Both the position numbers and the translations under genes were made by a program. From positions 17,089,123 to 17,153,122 of the forward strand of contig OZ025263.1 in assembly GCA_964019135.1 (NCBI GenBank): 64,000 nucleotides of DNA, read 5' to 3'. Shown here piece by piece: positions 21,531 through 33,300 of this stretch; the first letter of the stretch is position 1; every line of letters begins with the position of its first letter. The notes below the pieces were generated by a model. The model searched no databases. It worked only from the letters and a program-made list of their open reading frames with translations, and had not been told where the DNA came from. The DNA is from Arenicola marina (taxonomy: Eukaryota > Annelida > Polychaeta > Arenicolidae).

Positions 21531-21885
21531 TCTATGGAAATTCTATGAAATGCTGGTGGTTTAGGCCACTTTTGTGCACATGAAGGCTAAATCGGACCAA
21601 GCAACCTTCGGGACGATGAAGGGTGAAAGGATGAAACATGCCCCAGATTAGGTGACCGAGTCCGGATTCGAACCCAGGAACTATGGATCTGCGATCGAAT
21701 GCGCTAACAATAGGGAGGCCCCCCGGAAGCTCTATGGAAACCCTATGAAAATTCAATGGAAACTATGGAAATTCTATGGAAATTCTATGGAAACTCTATG
21801 GAAATTCTATGGAAATTCTATGGAAACTCTATGGAAATTCTATGGAAATTCTATGGAAGTGCTATGGAAACTCTACGGAAAAACG
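21531..21885. repeat. 12-bp TCTATGGAAATT array, interrupted by a SINE
   Basis: Runs of CTCTATGGAAATTCTATGGA flank both sides of the tRNA-like element at 21,560-21,722: 21,526-21,550 on the left and 21,728-21,880 on the right. The SINE therefore appears to have inserted into the array. Confidence 0.75.
21560..21722 (-). mobile_element. tRNA-derived SINE, minus strand
   Basis: On the minus strand the element reads GGGCCTCCCTATTGTTAGCG (A-box-like region), then CGCAGATCCATAG, then CCTGGGTTCGAATCC, a perfect polymerase III B box (21,664-21,675). A non-tRNA tail of about 90 bases follows. The tRNA-like head closely parallels the 79-bp satellite unit at 61.4-64.0 kb. No target duplication could be defined because the flanks are a tandem repeat. 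Confidence 0.7.
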
Positions 21886-22194
21886 TTTAGAATTTTAAAA
21901 GAAAAATCGATAGAAACCTTTAGAATTGTTTTTATCGAATTTCTATATGATATTTTCGTACGGGTAGTTCTTAGTTCTGCATGCTATCTTAGTTCTTTGT
22001 GCTTTCTGCTTCCGGTTCTGAGGCGTTGGTGCTTATTTCTTCATGTTTCTAAAGTTTTGTGTTCTTCATGTTTGATTAATTGGTCTACATGATTATTTGA
22101 TCTAATAATTTGCTAATTTTCGGCGAAATGTGGATCAACCTAGTAACATGCGCGGGTTAGTAACGTAAGTCACGCAATATAACATCGGAGTTTT

Positions 22195-22375
22195 ACAGAT
22201 GAACAGCGGCCGTTTCAAGCCGCGCAGTAGCGCAAGATCTTAGTCTCTCATGGAAAAGTACCGTCCTAACAAATTGATATACGTCTTGCGACGATTGATT
22301 CCCCACCAATGCCATGATTGGAGTTACATCCGCAGCTATTTATATTAGCGATTGTCACGCGCTCTTGTTTTGCTC
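22195..22375 (+). repeat. Dispersed repeat, second copy of 14,424-14,605
   Basis: Same word order as at 14,424: ACAGATGAACAGCGGC, AAGCCGCGCAGTAGCGCAAG, ACAAATTGATATACG, with substitutions. The flanks differ, so the repeat unit starts at or just before ACAGATG. Confidence 0.7.
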
Positions 22376-23130
22376 ACACAATAGGCGCAATTTCCGGTTT
22401 GAATAATTGGAGTATCGCCTCCTGATTGGACAATCACAGACACGCCGGCAAAAAGGGCCGCCGCCTGGGTAGGCGGCGAAGTCGTGCCTGGCGGTCACTT
22501 CCAAATGTTATTGTGAGCTACAGAAGAACAAAAAATTCTGTAATTTGGGGGATAGACAATTGGGTATTATATGAATCGGTAAAGCAGCGTTAGAGGCCAG
22601 GCTGGCGGTTCTCTTTAACAAATGTGGCGTCAACGGAAACTGACAGCAGTGCAACAAAGCACCCGCCGATTAACTGCGACGTTGGGGATTATTAAGAGCG
22701 TCTTCTCTACATCGTCAGTGGAGTGCTTTATGTACAACACATGACACACATAACAGGTAAGCATCGGGTTATTATTTTCTTGGGTGGGTCATTATTGTGA
22801 CGGAAGTATGATGACCCACTCTGATACAATATCGACCCGCTCTGAGAAAATAATGACCTCCTAATGTACGCAGCACGACTCCGAGGAAACATTGGAAGTA
22901 TGCCTTAAAGCAGCCTACTTACATGCGCCCTCTTTCCCCCCGGAGGGGACTGTGCGGACGGGGGAGACGGGCGCCCGGATCGGACGTTGGTGCTCAGTAA
23001 AACATGTTGCAAACAAAGATACAAGTGAGAAATCGTTTCGATTGTTTGGAACAAAAGATGAATTCATATGAAAATGGGACATTTAGTCCCAGTGTACCTA
23101 CAGATAATTCCGAATTCAAAAATGCGCCTA
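22376..23130. other. Spacer, no gene seen
   Basis: Holds a locally repetitive patch at 22,770-22,860 built from GACCCACTCTGA / GACCCGCTCTGAGAAAATAA phrases. No exon. Confidence 0.4.
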
Positions 23131-23235
23131 TTCTTGCTAGCTTATTGCTAGCTTATTTCTAGCTTATTGCTAGCTTATTGCTAGCTTATTGCTAGCTTAT
23201 TGCTAGCTTATTGCTAGCTTATTGCTACCTTATTG
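23131..23235. repeat. 11-bp GCTTATTGCTA array, about nine copies
   Basis: Nearly perfect tandem copies of GCTTATTGCTA. Each junction creates GCTAGC. Confidence 0.9.
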
Positions 23236-23384
23236 CGAAGAAAAGATATATATATGGCTATTGCGGTGCCTAAAAGCGGAAGGCGCTGCTTAAGGCGGGT
23301 TTGAGAGAATTCAAACATAAACATAGAACCATTGAGGGCCTTTTTCGCCACGGCGATTTTTGAAATCGACAACGCGACATTGGG

Positions 23385-23510
23385 GCTGCCTAAAAATCGA
23401 CATGCGACATCAAGACATTAAATCGACATGCGACGTCAAGACATTAAATCGACATGCGACGTCAAGACATTAAATCGACATGCGACGTCAAGACGCGAAA
23501 AGCAACTTGA
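23385..23510. repeat. 26-bp tandem repeat, about four copies
   Basis: Units of AAATCGACATGCGACGTCAA followed by GACATT. Wording is related to the dispersed repeats at 6,660 and 47,120. Confidence 0.85.
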
Positions 23511-23769
23511 GCGAAAGGTTAACTCCGCTTAACTATCTGCAATAAAACTATTATTGGAATAGTATAGTTGCAGTATATATCACTTCCTTGATTATGATGT
23601 GTCGTGAGCATATAAATTAAGACCTGAATGAGATTGTCAAAGCGCCAATGAGAATGATTTATCTTTCAGTAGACTTACCTTACTGGGACTCTTGACTTCT
23701 GCAGTGATATACATTCAGTATAACATTGACTGTTACAGCGATGTACCTTTCAGCATACCATTGGGGACC

Positions 23770-23990
23770 TTAGTGGTATACCATTCAAAATAACATTGAA
23801 TGATATACCATTCAAAATACCATTAAATGATATACCATCCAAAATACCATTAAATGATATACCATTCCTAATACCATTGAATGATATACCATTCAAAATA
23901 GCATTGCATGATATACCATTCATAATACCATTGAATAATATACCATTCATAATACCATTGAATGATATACCATTCATAATAGCATTTCCG
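23770..23990. repeat. 27-bp GATATACCATTCAAAATACC array, about eight copies
   Basis: Units of GATATACCATTCAAAATACC plus ATTGAAT with CAA/CAT variation. The 9-codon repeat frames on both strands are by-products. A related GAATGATATATCGTTCAT vocabulary appears at 25,740-26,040. Immediately to the right is a cluster of CCATGG-type palindromic words (23,997-24,050). Confidence 0.9.
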
Positions 23991-24460
23991 AGGCTGGCCA
24001 TGGGCCATGGTAGCCATGAATCCATGGCTATGGTTGAAGAATCATAGCCATGTAGCATTCTATAGTGAAAAATCAATTTCACATTACAAATTGAATTGTT
24101 TAAGTATTGCTTTCATAAATAGTTTCAACAATGTAAAAATACTTTTCTATATATAGTTACTGATGTATGAACTCTCTGCACATGTGCAAGGTCATCACAT
24201 GATATTATAAGTCATGCTAATCTGCTTTCATTGTTCAGGAACCCAGTCATTGGGTCAGTGAAAATACAGGTTACTTATGTGATTAGTCATTACTTGTCAG
24301 GAAGTAATGAGAAAAGGATTAAGGTTAGTTTCTGTTATGAAACTTTTCCCACAGCAAAGGAGAATCTCAGAGCTACACTTGGTCAAAGTCAAACAACTCT
24401 GAATGGGATTGTTGCAGACCAGAATTTTACTATGGAATGCGACTAGGCTGTGTTTGAGCA

Positions 24461-24540
24461 CAGATATTAGTACACCGGTGTACAGATATTAGTACACCGG
24501 TGTACAGATATTAGTACACCGGTGTACTAATATCTTTGGT
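24461..24540. repeat. 22-bp palindromic tandem repeat ending in a 30-bp perfect palindrome
   Basis: Three copies of CAGATATTAGTACACCGGTG-type units start at 24,461, 24,483 and 24,505. The last completes a perfect 30-base palindrome at 24,506-24,535, centred between CACC and GGTG. Half-sites with the same ACCAAAGATATTAGTACACC wording occur at 10,704 and about 11,430. Confidence 0.85.
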
Positions 24541-24784
24541 TTCAGCTCACACAGCCTAGGGTTCTGGGCTAGGACCATGGTATCACCAGCCACACTGCCC
24601 ACAGACACAGTGCCAGATCACGTATCTCGGACGCACGAAAATAATGGATTATCGCAAACATATGTCTTTCCAGTAAGTAATACATATTTCGCTGGTCCCA
24701 CGTTTCCGTGTGTATCAACTTCTAGTTCCATTTGCCTCGTTGACAAAGAATAAGGGAGAAAACGTTAACTCAAAACCAGAAACA

Positions 24785-25130
24785 TAGTCAGTTGGGTAGC
24801 TCTGACATCAAAACCGCCGCCAAGGTGAAGGTTTTGAATAGCACAATAATTTTCAAGTAGAAAACAAGCATGGCAGCGTATGCAAACTGAACTCGTAAAT
24901 GGCTTGTATTTTTTTACGATAGTGGATATTTTGCGGGCGTTCAACTTCAGAAAAGGCGCCGGGAGCAAGCATACAGTTTGTAGATTCCAAAAAAAGCAAA
25001 TATTGTAAACAATAGTTAAAACATTTTGCGCCGGGAGCTTCCGAAAGGGACTCTACATTAGAGAGTGTTGTGCTGTTCAAAACCTTCACCTTGGTGGTGG
25101 TTTTGACGTCAGAGCTATCAGTTGGGCTGA
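24785..25130. mobile_element. Inverted-repeat element (MITE-like)
   Basis: The left arm (about 24,785-24,846) contains CAAGGTGAAGGTTTTGAATA. The right arm (about 25,066-25,130) is its reverse complement with a few changes (TTCAAAACCTTCACCTTGG). Arms of about 60 bases enclose about 220 bases that encode nothing. The arms also contain AGCTCTGACATC / GACGTCAGAGCT. Confidence 0.65.
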
Positions 25131-25240
25131 TTTGTTGCTTCGAATATTGAAACGGCCTTGGCACTATCAAACGTCGCATTCGCTAGGTGGCGCGCGGTGT
25201 TGACGGCTGAATCATACGGGGAGGGGGCATGTAAGGGGAG

Positions 25241-25556
25241 TGGTGGGGAGGGGGTGGGGGCAAGGGGTATTTGCGTTCCTCGGGATTGGGCTTTTCATTT
25301 TACCGTGACCTGGTAATGAGGAAGATAATTCTTCGTGAACCGGGAATGGGGTATTAGCCGACCACCGTGATCAAGGATTTTCATTAATCATGAACTGGGA
25401 ATTTTAATATTAAATAACCGTGAATCGGTTGAATCCGCCCTTTCATTGCATGCAGAGAGTTCTGCTTTTAATTCATCGTGATCTCGGAATGAAGAAATTT
25501 ATTCTTAGTGATCTATGAACACGACCACCCCTTGCCCCCCCCCCACCCTCCCCCCA
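25241..25556 (+). mobile_element. Dispersed element with G-rich inverted ends, copy 1
   Basis: Starts with a G-run ending GGGGGCAAGGGGTATTT and ends CACGACCACCCCTTGCCCCC, so the ends form an inverted repeat. The interior phrases TTCTTCGTGAACCGGGAATG, GGGGTATTAGCCGA and GTGATCAAGGATTTTC recur in the same order at 32,485-32,876. No protein is encoded. Confidence 0.7.
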
Positions 25557-25739
25557 TGTAAGTGGCTGCTAAAAATGCGGTCCCATGTGGTTGCAAACGT
25601 CCCCTCGTGCATATAGCGCCACGTGGCTACACTTGATCCCACATGGCTGCCTTTGGTCCCACATCTAACCCTGTCTATTGTCACCCAAAGCCCCAAGGCG
25701 TGTAGATAAAGATTGGTTTATCATTGATAACTGATATTG

Positions 25740-26040
25740 AGCTGTAATGAATGATATATCGTTCATAGAACCCAATGGTGTCATTGATGCGTGTATGTAA
25801 TATTATGAATGATATAAAATTGCAAAGTTAAAAAGGTAATGATGTGTGTCGACAATGATTGGTACGTCATTGCATGATAACTGAAAGGTATTACGAAATT
25901 GAAATATAATAAATGATATATCGTTCATAATTGCTGACGGAAAATGTTACAAAGTTGAAAGGTAATGCATGATATACCATTGGTCAATTGAAAGGTATGA
26001 ATGATATTGAATGATAATGAATGATATATCACTCATGCAT
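25740..26040. repeat. Degenerate AATGATATATCGTTCAT array
   Basis: Multiple GAATGATATATC and GAAAGGTAAT phrases at irregular spacing. An old, decayed relative of the 23,770 array by vocabulary. Confidence 0.55.
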
Positions 26041-26279
26041 TTTTGTAAGGGTGTATATATATTTAGAGGGGGAGGGGGGGGGGGGTAAGAGTGGTGTCTC
26101 ATCTCGGATCACAGAAATAAAATTCCTCAATCCCGCATCACGAAATAAGCATCATGGCAGTTCACGATCCCGGAAATAAGCAAACTTGATCTCTATGTAA
26201 CGTTAGTTATTCAAATTCGTCCGCCATATTGTGACACAATGCTAGCATGGTAACAGTTTGTCCACATAAATATCTAGGA
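26041..26279. other. Spacer with GATCACGGAAATAAG words
   Basis: Contains G-run 26,069-26,086 and a few GATCACAGAAATAA / GATCCCGGAAATAAGCA phrases that resemble the decayed repeat at 27,420-27,690. Confidence 0.4.
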
Positions 26280-26281
26280 GA

Positions 26282-26459
26282 AAAACGTCGGGGGGGGGGG
26301 GGGGCGACCCGACACGGCCCCGCCCCCTTTTAGGGTCGAAATTTATATAATTTATACCATTTAACATATGAAAACCAAAACCGGCCCACCCTATCCAGCA
26401 TATCTGGACCCGACCCTGAAACCGGACCCCCTATCCAGATTTTCTGGATCCGCCCCTGA
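26282..26459 (-). mobile_element. Short element remnant with GGATCCGCCCCTG end
   Basis: Ends with TTTTCTGGATCCGCCCCTGA, the reverse complement of the CAGGGGCGGATCC terminus. The interior repeats the phrase ATCCAG.TTTCTGGA..CG.CCCTGAA twice (about 26,392 and 26,430). The left end is eroded into a G-run. Confidence 0.45.
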
Positions 26460-27415
26460 ACATCGATATGGGTGTCTTCGTATCCGAAGTATTTGATGGC
26501 CCATAAGTGAGGATGGGCACCCTGGGCTTTAGTGCGAGGTCGAACGGTACACCACCATGAGCTGTGGTTGGGAAACAATACACACGAAAGGTCAAGCTTC
26601 GGCCTCCACGTCCGTTGTCCGTCTTAATTAAAGGTATCCAATATAATTTAATGGCGCAAAGACACGTTTCTGCGTCCGCCTCCGTCTCGGAATCCGTCAA
26701 ATTCAATCCCAGACCGAAGTTACGTAGAATATATAAACTGGGTATGGAGAGGCATATAGAACTTCGTTGAGGGCATAAGATTTTAGAAATAATTATAGTT
26801 AATTAGGTAATAATGAACTCCCCAGGTGGCCTCGGAGTACCTTCTCCAGCATGGCCTGCCGCAGGGATAGAGGGATAACTATTCGCTGGGATAGATATAT
26901 TTCAAGTTTGCTGTGATTGTAATTCTTTGTTCAAAATTGAACCAGGATCAGTATATTCAGTGATTGTATATCTCAAGAATTCCTGGATGCCAATGGCAGA
27001 GATCGGAAATGGTCCCCCACCCCCGCCCCCTTCCGTCGAAACTAGGCTCTCCCAAGGCGTTCGACACTTATCGCACGTCGTTACAAACAGACTCACGGAC
27101 GCACAGAGAGACCAACAGTACACAACAATTTGACACTTAACAACGCCTTCGATCAACGCATGTGCCACTGGCACTGCCATGAACCAATCATTAGGCTTAT
27201 TACCAACAAAGCAGCCGACACAGCTGACCACCACCCCAGCGACCCGGGCGGAATTTGACGCTGGTTCCCTGGTATGCACGTCTCGAAAACTTGCAAAGGC
27301 GTTCAAATGGGCCAGGGAACCAGCAAATTTCGTTGTAGAATGATCGATGATGGTTTGCGGCCTTCTGGCGGCGCCAGAGCGTGATACCAGGTTAATTTCA
27401 TGGCAGCAAAAAAGG
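26460..27415. other. Spacer with one perfect hairpin
   Basis: No supported gene; the frame at 26,902-27,306 (minus) shows no family feature. GCTGGTTCCCTGG at 27,260-27,272 and CCAGGGAACCAGC at 27,311-27,323 form a perfect 13-base inverted repeat around a 38-base loop. Confidence 0.45.
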
Positions 27416-27419
27416 AACT

Positions 27420-27690
27420 AAATGCCGAGAATCATGGCAAAAATAAAAAAAGTCGCATATCGCAATCACGATAATAACTGTATTGCAAATCACGATCACA
27501 AGTTAAACGGAGGTCACGGATCACGAAAACAATTTTTTCCAATCACTCATCACGGATTTTCAGTTTCACCGAAATCACGATCCCGAGAATTACTTCGATC
27601 ACGAATCACGCAAATAAGTCTCCTCAGTTCCCGATCACGATAATAATTTTAGGTGCAATCACGGATCACGAAAAAAGTATTACCCCCCTC
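27420..27690. repeat. Degenerate AATCACGATCACGAA repeats
   Basis: About ten imperfect phrases of CACGATCACGAAAATAA at 20 to 35 base spacing; similar words occur at 26,100-26,190. A decayed minisatellite. Confidence 0.55.
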
Positions 27691-27954
27691 TATGTACATG
27701 TACATGTTCGCCGTGAAAGGGATGATCGGTTACTCCACGTAGAAACTAATTATTGCGGCATCGGTATTTTGTACTGTGGAAGTTATATGTTACACTAAGC
27801 AAGAAATAGAATGGTGATATAAATTAAATGACATCGTTGATATCCTGCTCAGAAAAGACTGAAAGAGTCTAGAGAAAGATGTTAATGATAATCAAATGAC
27901 ACAATTTAGGCCAAAGTTAACTATATTTGTTGGTGCCTAACGTAACAAAGGCTA

Positions 27955-27996
27955 TGACGTTGAAAATCCGTTGACGTCACAATGGTTATGACGTAA
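27955..27996 (+). promoter_or_regulatory. Three TGACGT motifs upstream of the polycystin-like gene
   Basis: TGACGTTG (27,955), TGACGTCA (27,972, a perfect cyclic-AMP response element) and TGACGTAA (27,989) lie within 42 bases, about 260-295 bases before the start codon. Spacing between them is 17 bases each. No TATA box is obvious. Role in this gene's promoter is inferred from position only. Confidence 0.4.
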
Positions 27997-28249
27997 CTGC
28001 CTGACAACTTAAGTCGCACGTTCAGATTTGCACGGATTGTGATAATACGAGGTTTGAGCTTCAATCACATTCTCTGTATTTGGCGGATTATTCTGCATTT
28101 TTTTGCGCTTTGAACACTTTTCACACGTCACTGTCATCGCCACATCTCGGTGAACATTTGTGTGTTATGTTTGCTCCACTGTGCGGGATATAACCCGTGC
28201 AGTTGGAGACATTTGTGACTGTCGTCTGCGGGACGCCGGTCATCAGGTC

Positions 28250-28361
28250 ATGATGTGGCATCCCCTGCTCTGTGGCCTGCTGGCCTTGGCAGCGATGTCT
28301 CTGCTGCTGACGTCATCAGTGACTGAGGCAGCCAGAGTGGAATATGGCCAATTCACTTACG
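28250..28361 (+). CDS. Polycystin-like gene, exon 1: signal peptide
   Basis: Starts with two adjacent Met codons; the chosen one gives MMWHPLLCGLLALAAMSLLL, a typical hydrophobic signal sequence, with likely cleavage after TEA (residue 27). An in-frame upstream ATG at 28,160 would bury the signal peptide and is less likely. The donor is CTTACG|GTAAGT (phase 1), a perfect consensus. Joining to 33,553 restores Asp and the acidic sequence that follows. The intron is 5.2 kb, so an unseen exon in between is possible. Confidence 0.65.
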
Positions 28362-30299
28362 GTAAGTTTACTCCTTATTTTATCCAAGACATTCAGACTG
28401 CTATGTGGAAAATGTGCGTTCATAGATCGGGTTTTGGCTGTGAAGCGCCCCGACTGAGCGGATTTTGGCGGTGAAAAAGGGAGGGCTTTACCGCGGACCC
28501 CCGCCCCCCCCCCCCCACCCCACCAGCAATGACCAATGTATTAAGTCCCCCCACGAGTCTGTTCTACAGTAGGACTTCGCATGCAAGCTGAGTTCTACAC
28601 CTCAGATGGCCTAAATTTTGCGTTGAAAAATTGCAAAAAGTTGGGAGACAGGGGTATCCCTGGGACCCCCCCCCCCCCTATCCGCCTCTGCTGACGTTAA
28701 GCTTATTTGTAATTTCTGTGTCTGTGTGTGATCTGGTCAAACTGTTCCATAGAGTTAGGAGTTTGCCTTACTCAGTTGACTTTATAACATGCTGAATAAA
28801 TGTGCAGACCATTTTACCCCATAGCCGTAGGTGACCATTTTGCCCATTTAAGGGGACAAAATTATCCCCTGTGACATAAAACATGTTTTTTTGTGGTTAA
28901 AATTGTAAGCTTACTCGTGTCACTCGCATGAATCCAAGCAATGTTATTCACAATACAACTCTTGTCAGTTTACCAAAATAGGACTGTTTTTATCGCACTG
29001 CTTGTCCCTATGAAAAATACAAATAAAGTTAATTAATGTGGTCAGGTGGTAGGCCTAATTTTGCCACATGTTCCAACCCCTGGCCTTAAACTAAAGACGT
29101 CTTCATCGATCAGGTTCGTTGTATTGTCACCCATCGCGAAATATTACTGGGTTAACTACCGGTACCTTTAATTATGAACCAAATATATGTAATTATATAA
29201 ACACTAGCATTGTTCTCTTGCATACCAGAATACACATTAAAACCAGCAAAATACCATAGATATAAGACTACAACACACCATAAGTGTTGGACGCGTCATA
29301 ACGCGACTATTCAGCATACTTAAAATGTTCGTACCTCAGAAGTTGATCACACTGGTGATGTGGTGGCTTTACCAAGAGTCGAACCCGGCACACCGAGGCC
29401 GCTTTGGGGCGTTCATGTCCCACTGCGGTGACTCAAAAATGTCAACTTTACTCTCCAGTCCCTCACCCCACAACCCCTGTGTTGTCCTACAACCCCCCTG
29501 TTGTCCTACAACCCCTCTGTTGTCCTGCGTCCCCTCTGTTGTCACACAACCCCTCCGTTGTCCCACAACCCCTTTGTTGTCCCACAGTCCCTCTGTTGTC
29601 CCACAACCCCTCTGTTGTTCCACAACCCCTCTGTTGTCCCACAACCCCTCTGTTGTCACACAACCCCTCTGTTGTCCTACAACCCCTCTGTTGTCCCACA
29701 ACCCTCTGTTGTTCCACAACCCCTCTGTTGTCCCACAACCCCTCTGTTGTCACACAACCCCTCTGTTGTCCCACAACCCTCTGTTGTTCCACAACCCCTC
29801 TGTTGTCCCACAACCCCTCTGTTGTCCTACAACCCCGCTGTTGTCCCACAACCCCTCTGTTGTCCTACAACCCCTCTGTTGTCCCACAACCCCTATGTTG
29901 TCCCACAGCCCTCTGTTGTCCCACAACCCCTCTGTTGTCCTACAACCCCTCTGTTGTTCCACAACCCCTATGTTGTCCCACAACCCCTGTTGTCCTACAA
30001 CCCCTCTGTTGTCCCACAACTCCTCTGTTGTCCCTCTACCTTCCATCCCTCTCTTGTTCTTTTTCTCCACCGCCCTTCTCACCGCACCTCCCATACCTTC
30101 TCCCTCTCTATCCCTTCTATTGTCAATCACACTGCCGCCTCTCTTGTATCACCCCACCAGCTTATCCTCTCCCCACCAGCCATTTCCTCTCCTCACCAGA
30201 CTTTTCCTGACCTCCACCAGTCCTCTCTTTTCCCTCAACAAAAGAAAGTAAATGGAAATTGGTTGGCAAGGTGAGCAATGCTCCTGGTGGGGCCAAGGG

Positions 30300-30356
<57 letters not shown>

Positions 30357-33300
30357 AACCGATTGTATGTGTTAGGGAATGGAGGTGGATGGGCGGGTGG
30401 AACGAGATTGGGCAGATTTGTCGGTAGGGGAGGGTCTGGTGCTAGAAAACGACTGGTAGAGTGGAAATGTTTGAGAAAAATTTGTGGGGCGGGTTGGCTA
30501 AAAGTTGGGGGAGGGTTGGTGCTAGTGGGTAAGAGGGCTGGGGAGGATGGAGCCGGATTAACTTTAGGAGCCACCGCAGTGGGCCATGAACGACGCAGAG
30601 CAGTCCCGGCGTGCCGTGTTCGGCTCTTGTTGATGACACCGTCCCACACATGAGTCACTCTCGGGCATTGGAACGTGTGCCTGGATACCTGCAAGTAAAG
30701 GAAACCAAACCTGTGAAATAAACAAGCAGAAGGCCCGGCTTATAAGCTTCGGTCGGGGGCGACCAGTATTCATGGTGTCTGCTGTTTCTTATGGCACAAT
30801 GTCCATAACGTTTATAAGTCTTGGCAGGGGTGGATGCGATTAATTATTCAAAAAGATATATTAAGCTATTTTATTTCTTGGGCAGATTAGACTAAGAAGG
30901 ATTAATTGTTACTCAAAGACGAACACCTATCAATCTGAATTGCATCACACTGCTGACATAGGATATAAAAAATATCCCAGGTTTAACCTGACCTTGACCT
31001 ACTTATCGGTCCATGCATATTGCTTTAAGTGGGGCGCTTTAACCTACGTTGGTTATTTATACTGAATTTATTAATTTATTTATATGAGGCGGAAAGGTTG
31101 CACCAAGCAAAAAGCGAAACTTAAATCTTATATATCCAGTTACACCGAGTTATTTATGTAACCCTGTATGTACTATGGGCATGATGGCCTCATATATACA
31201 AATAAACTTACTTACTGTGGAAGTAACCCCCACCCCCGTATACTCTTTGAGACGCCTCCCGCTGAAGGGACTGCCAAGGCAGCATGCTGGGATAATGGGC
31301 TGAAGGACTAGTCCATAAGGCTGGTGGGTTGCCGCAAGGTTCATGGGAGATATGGACTGAGTGGCAGAGAACAGAAATAAATAGTTCACGGCAAATACCA
31401 CGTAGACATTAGCGGGGATACCGACACCAGTTTACGCCTCAGATGGGGGCTAAATTTTGCATTAAAAAATTGCGTTCCTCAATAAGGGGGTGGGTGAGGT
31501 GAGGGGGGGGGGGGTCCGGATTCCCAGGACCCACCCCCCCTCCCCCTTCACCATCGGTCGCAATTTACAGTGGACCCCTACCCATTTACAAATTGTTGGA
31601 TCCGCCCCTGCTGCCCTTGGCGTACCCCCAGGCAAGCCCGCTTCTCTAGGGGCACAACGGTGTCCATGCTGAATCCTTTAGACGCCAGTCGGGTATAGAC
31701 GGTAGCTTTTATCATAATGTGTGCGCGTACAATTATAGTATTTATGTATTCTATATACCTTGTCCTATCGTCTGACATCAAGAAAGTGTGCCAACGCTAG
31801 GTTGTTTCGGTTATATTTTCGCAAAGAAATGTTGGAGCATACGTCTTTTACCGACCAACCGCCATGCGTATGCAACGCCGCCTGGCGAGTCCCGCCACCA
31901 TTTGTGGCCTGGGTCCCAGACTTTGTAACCGTGAATTACCTGTGACAGAGAGCGCTGCCGTTGTCCTTAAGCTCAAAGTGAGCGACAGACAACGCCCTCT
32001 AGCGGAGAGTCATATGCTAACGGAGCAGAGGAACCAAGTTGCATTCCAAGTTGGTGCCAGCATGCGCTAAAAACAAATATGGCGGACTGATCACCGGCCG
32101 AGCTTACATGGCTGGCTGGTTGGTGAAGCCCGGGCAGGAGTTGGCATGGGTAAGGGGAGGGGGGGGGGGTCGAATTAAGTGCGGGCGGGTTGGGGGTGGA
32201 GGGTATATATGAGGCGACGTAGGGAGGGCGTGAATAACGGACCGTGAATAACACATTGGCTAATTGCTGTCTATAGACTGGTTGAGTGAAGTGTCATGTT
32301 TCACATCAATTGATGAAAACCATAAAATGTCACCCAAAATAGGTCATTACTCAGCAGCCGGACATCTGCTTCACCTGAAATGTTACTTCCATGATCATGG
32401 ACGCATGTAATAATATGGCAAATACCATTAGAATATATATTGTATGCATTTCAAGTATCTGCTGCAATTTTGAGTTTCCTTATTTGGGGGGGCGGGGGGT
32501 GAAGGGGTATTTCCGTTCCTTGGGAATGGCATTTTCATTTCTCCGTGAACTGGGAATGAGGCAAATAATTCTTCGTGAACTGGGAATGGGGTATTAGCCG
32601 ATCGTCGTGATCAAGGATTTTCGTTAATCGTGAACTGGCAATTTAATATTAAAAATCGGTACCGTTAATCGGGATATCGCCAATTTTTATTATGTATCCA
32701 CCCTTCTTGTTTATATTTGGAGTTATTCTTTTTAATTCATCATGATCTGGGAATAAGGAAATTTATTCTTCGTGACCTAGGATTAAGGAAATTTACTCTT
32801 CGTGATCTGGGAACACGACCCCCCCCCCCTTGCCCCCCCCCCTCCCCTTGCCCCCTCCTCCCGCCCCCCACCCCATCCATCTTAATGAATTGCACCTAGT
32901 GCAATGATCGCGGATTTATGGCTTGGTCTAGAATATTCTGCTTTTTATCCTGTTTCCTTACCATTTTTATTGTCGCGATATGACCTTACGGGTTGGGTTA
33001 CAGCTTCTTACATAATTCAATCATTACAATTAACCCAAAGTTATGTCAGTGAACATTACTACTAAATCTTTCACCTGAGCTGCAGGCGTGTTTTGAACCA
33101 ATACGCGCAAATTCATTCTCACAGGGATCTACAATAAACATCCACTGTAGAAATCGTAACTTCAATATCTCTATGTCCTCTATCGATCTTACTGCTGCCA
33201 CGGTTGTCGGACATAGCAAGTGCTTTGGACGGGGCATTTTGGCGCATTAATTTGTCCACTGAGCCTGAGCCGAAAGGTACATATATTTACTCAATCGTGC

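Noticed and set aside
26902..27306. 134-codon minus-strand frame
   Set aside because: No motif, no splice signals, and a stretch of glycine from a C-run.
29325..30274. Three overlapping frames of 250-310 codons, Pro/Leu/Cys/Val-rich
   Set aside because: A 19-bp array read in three cyclic registers within an intron.
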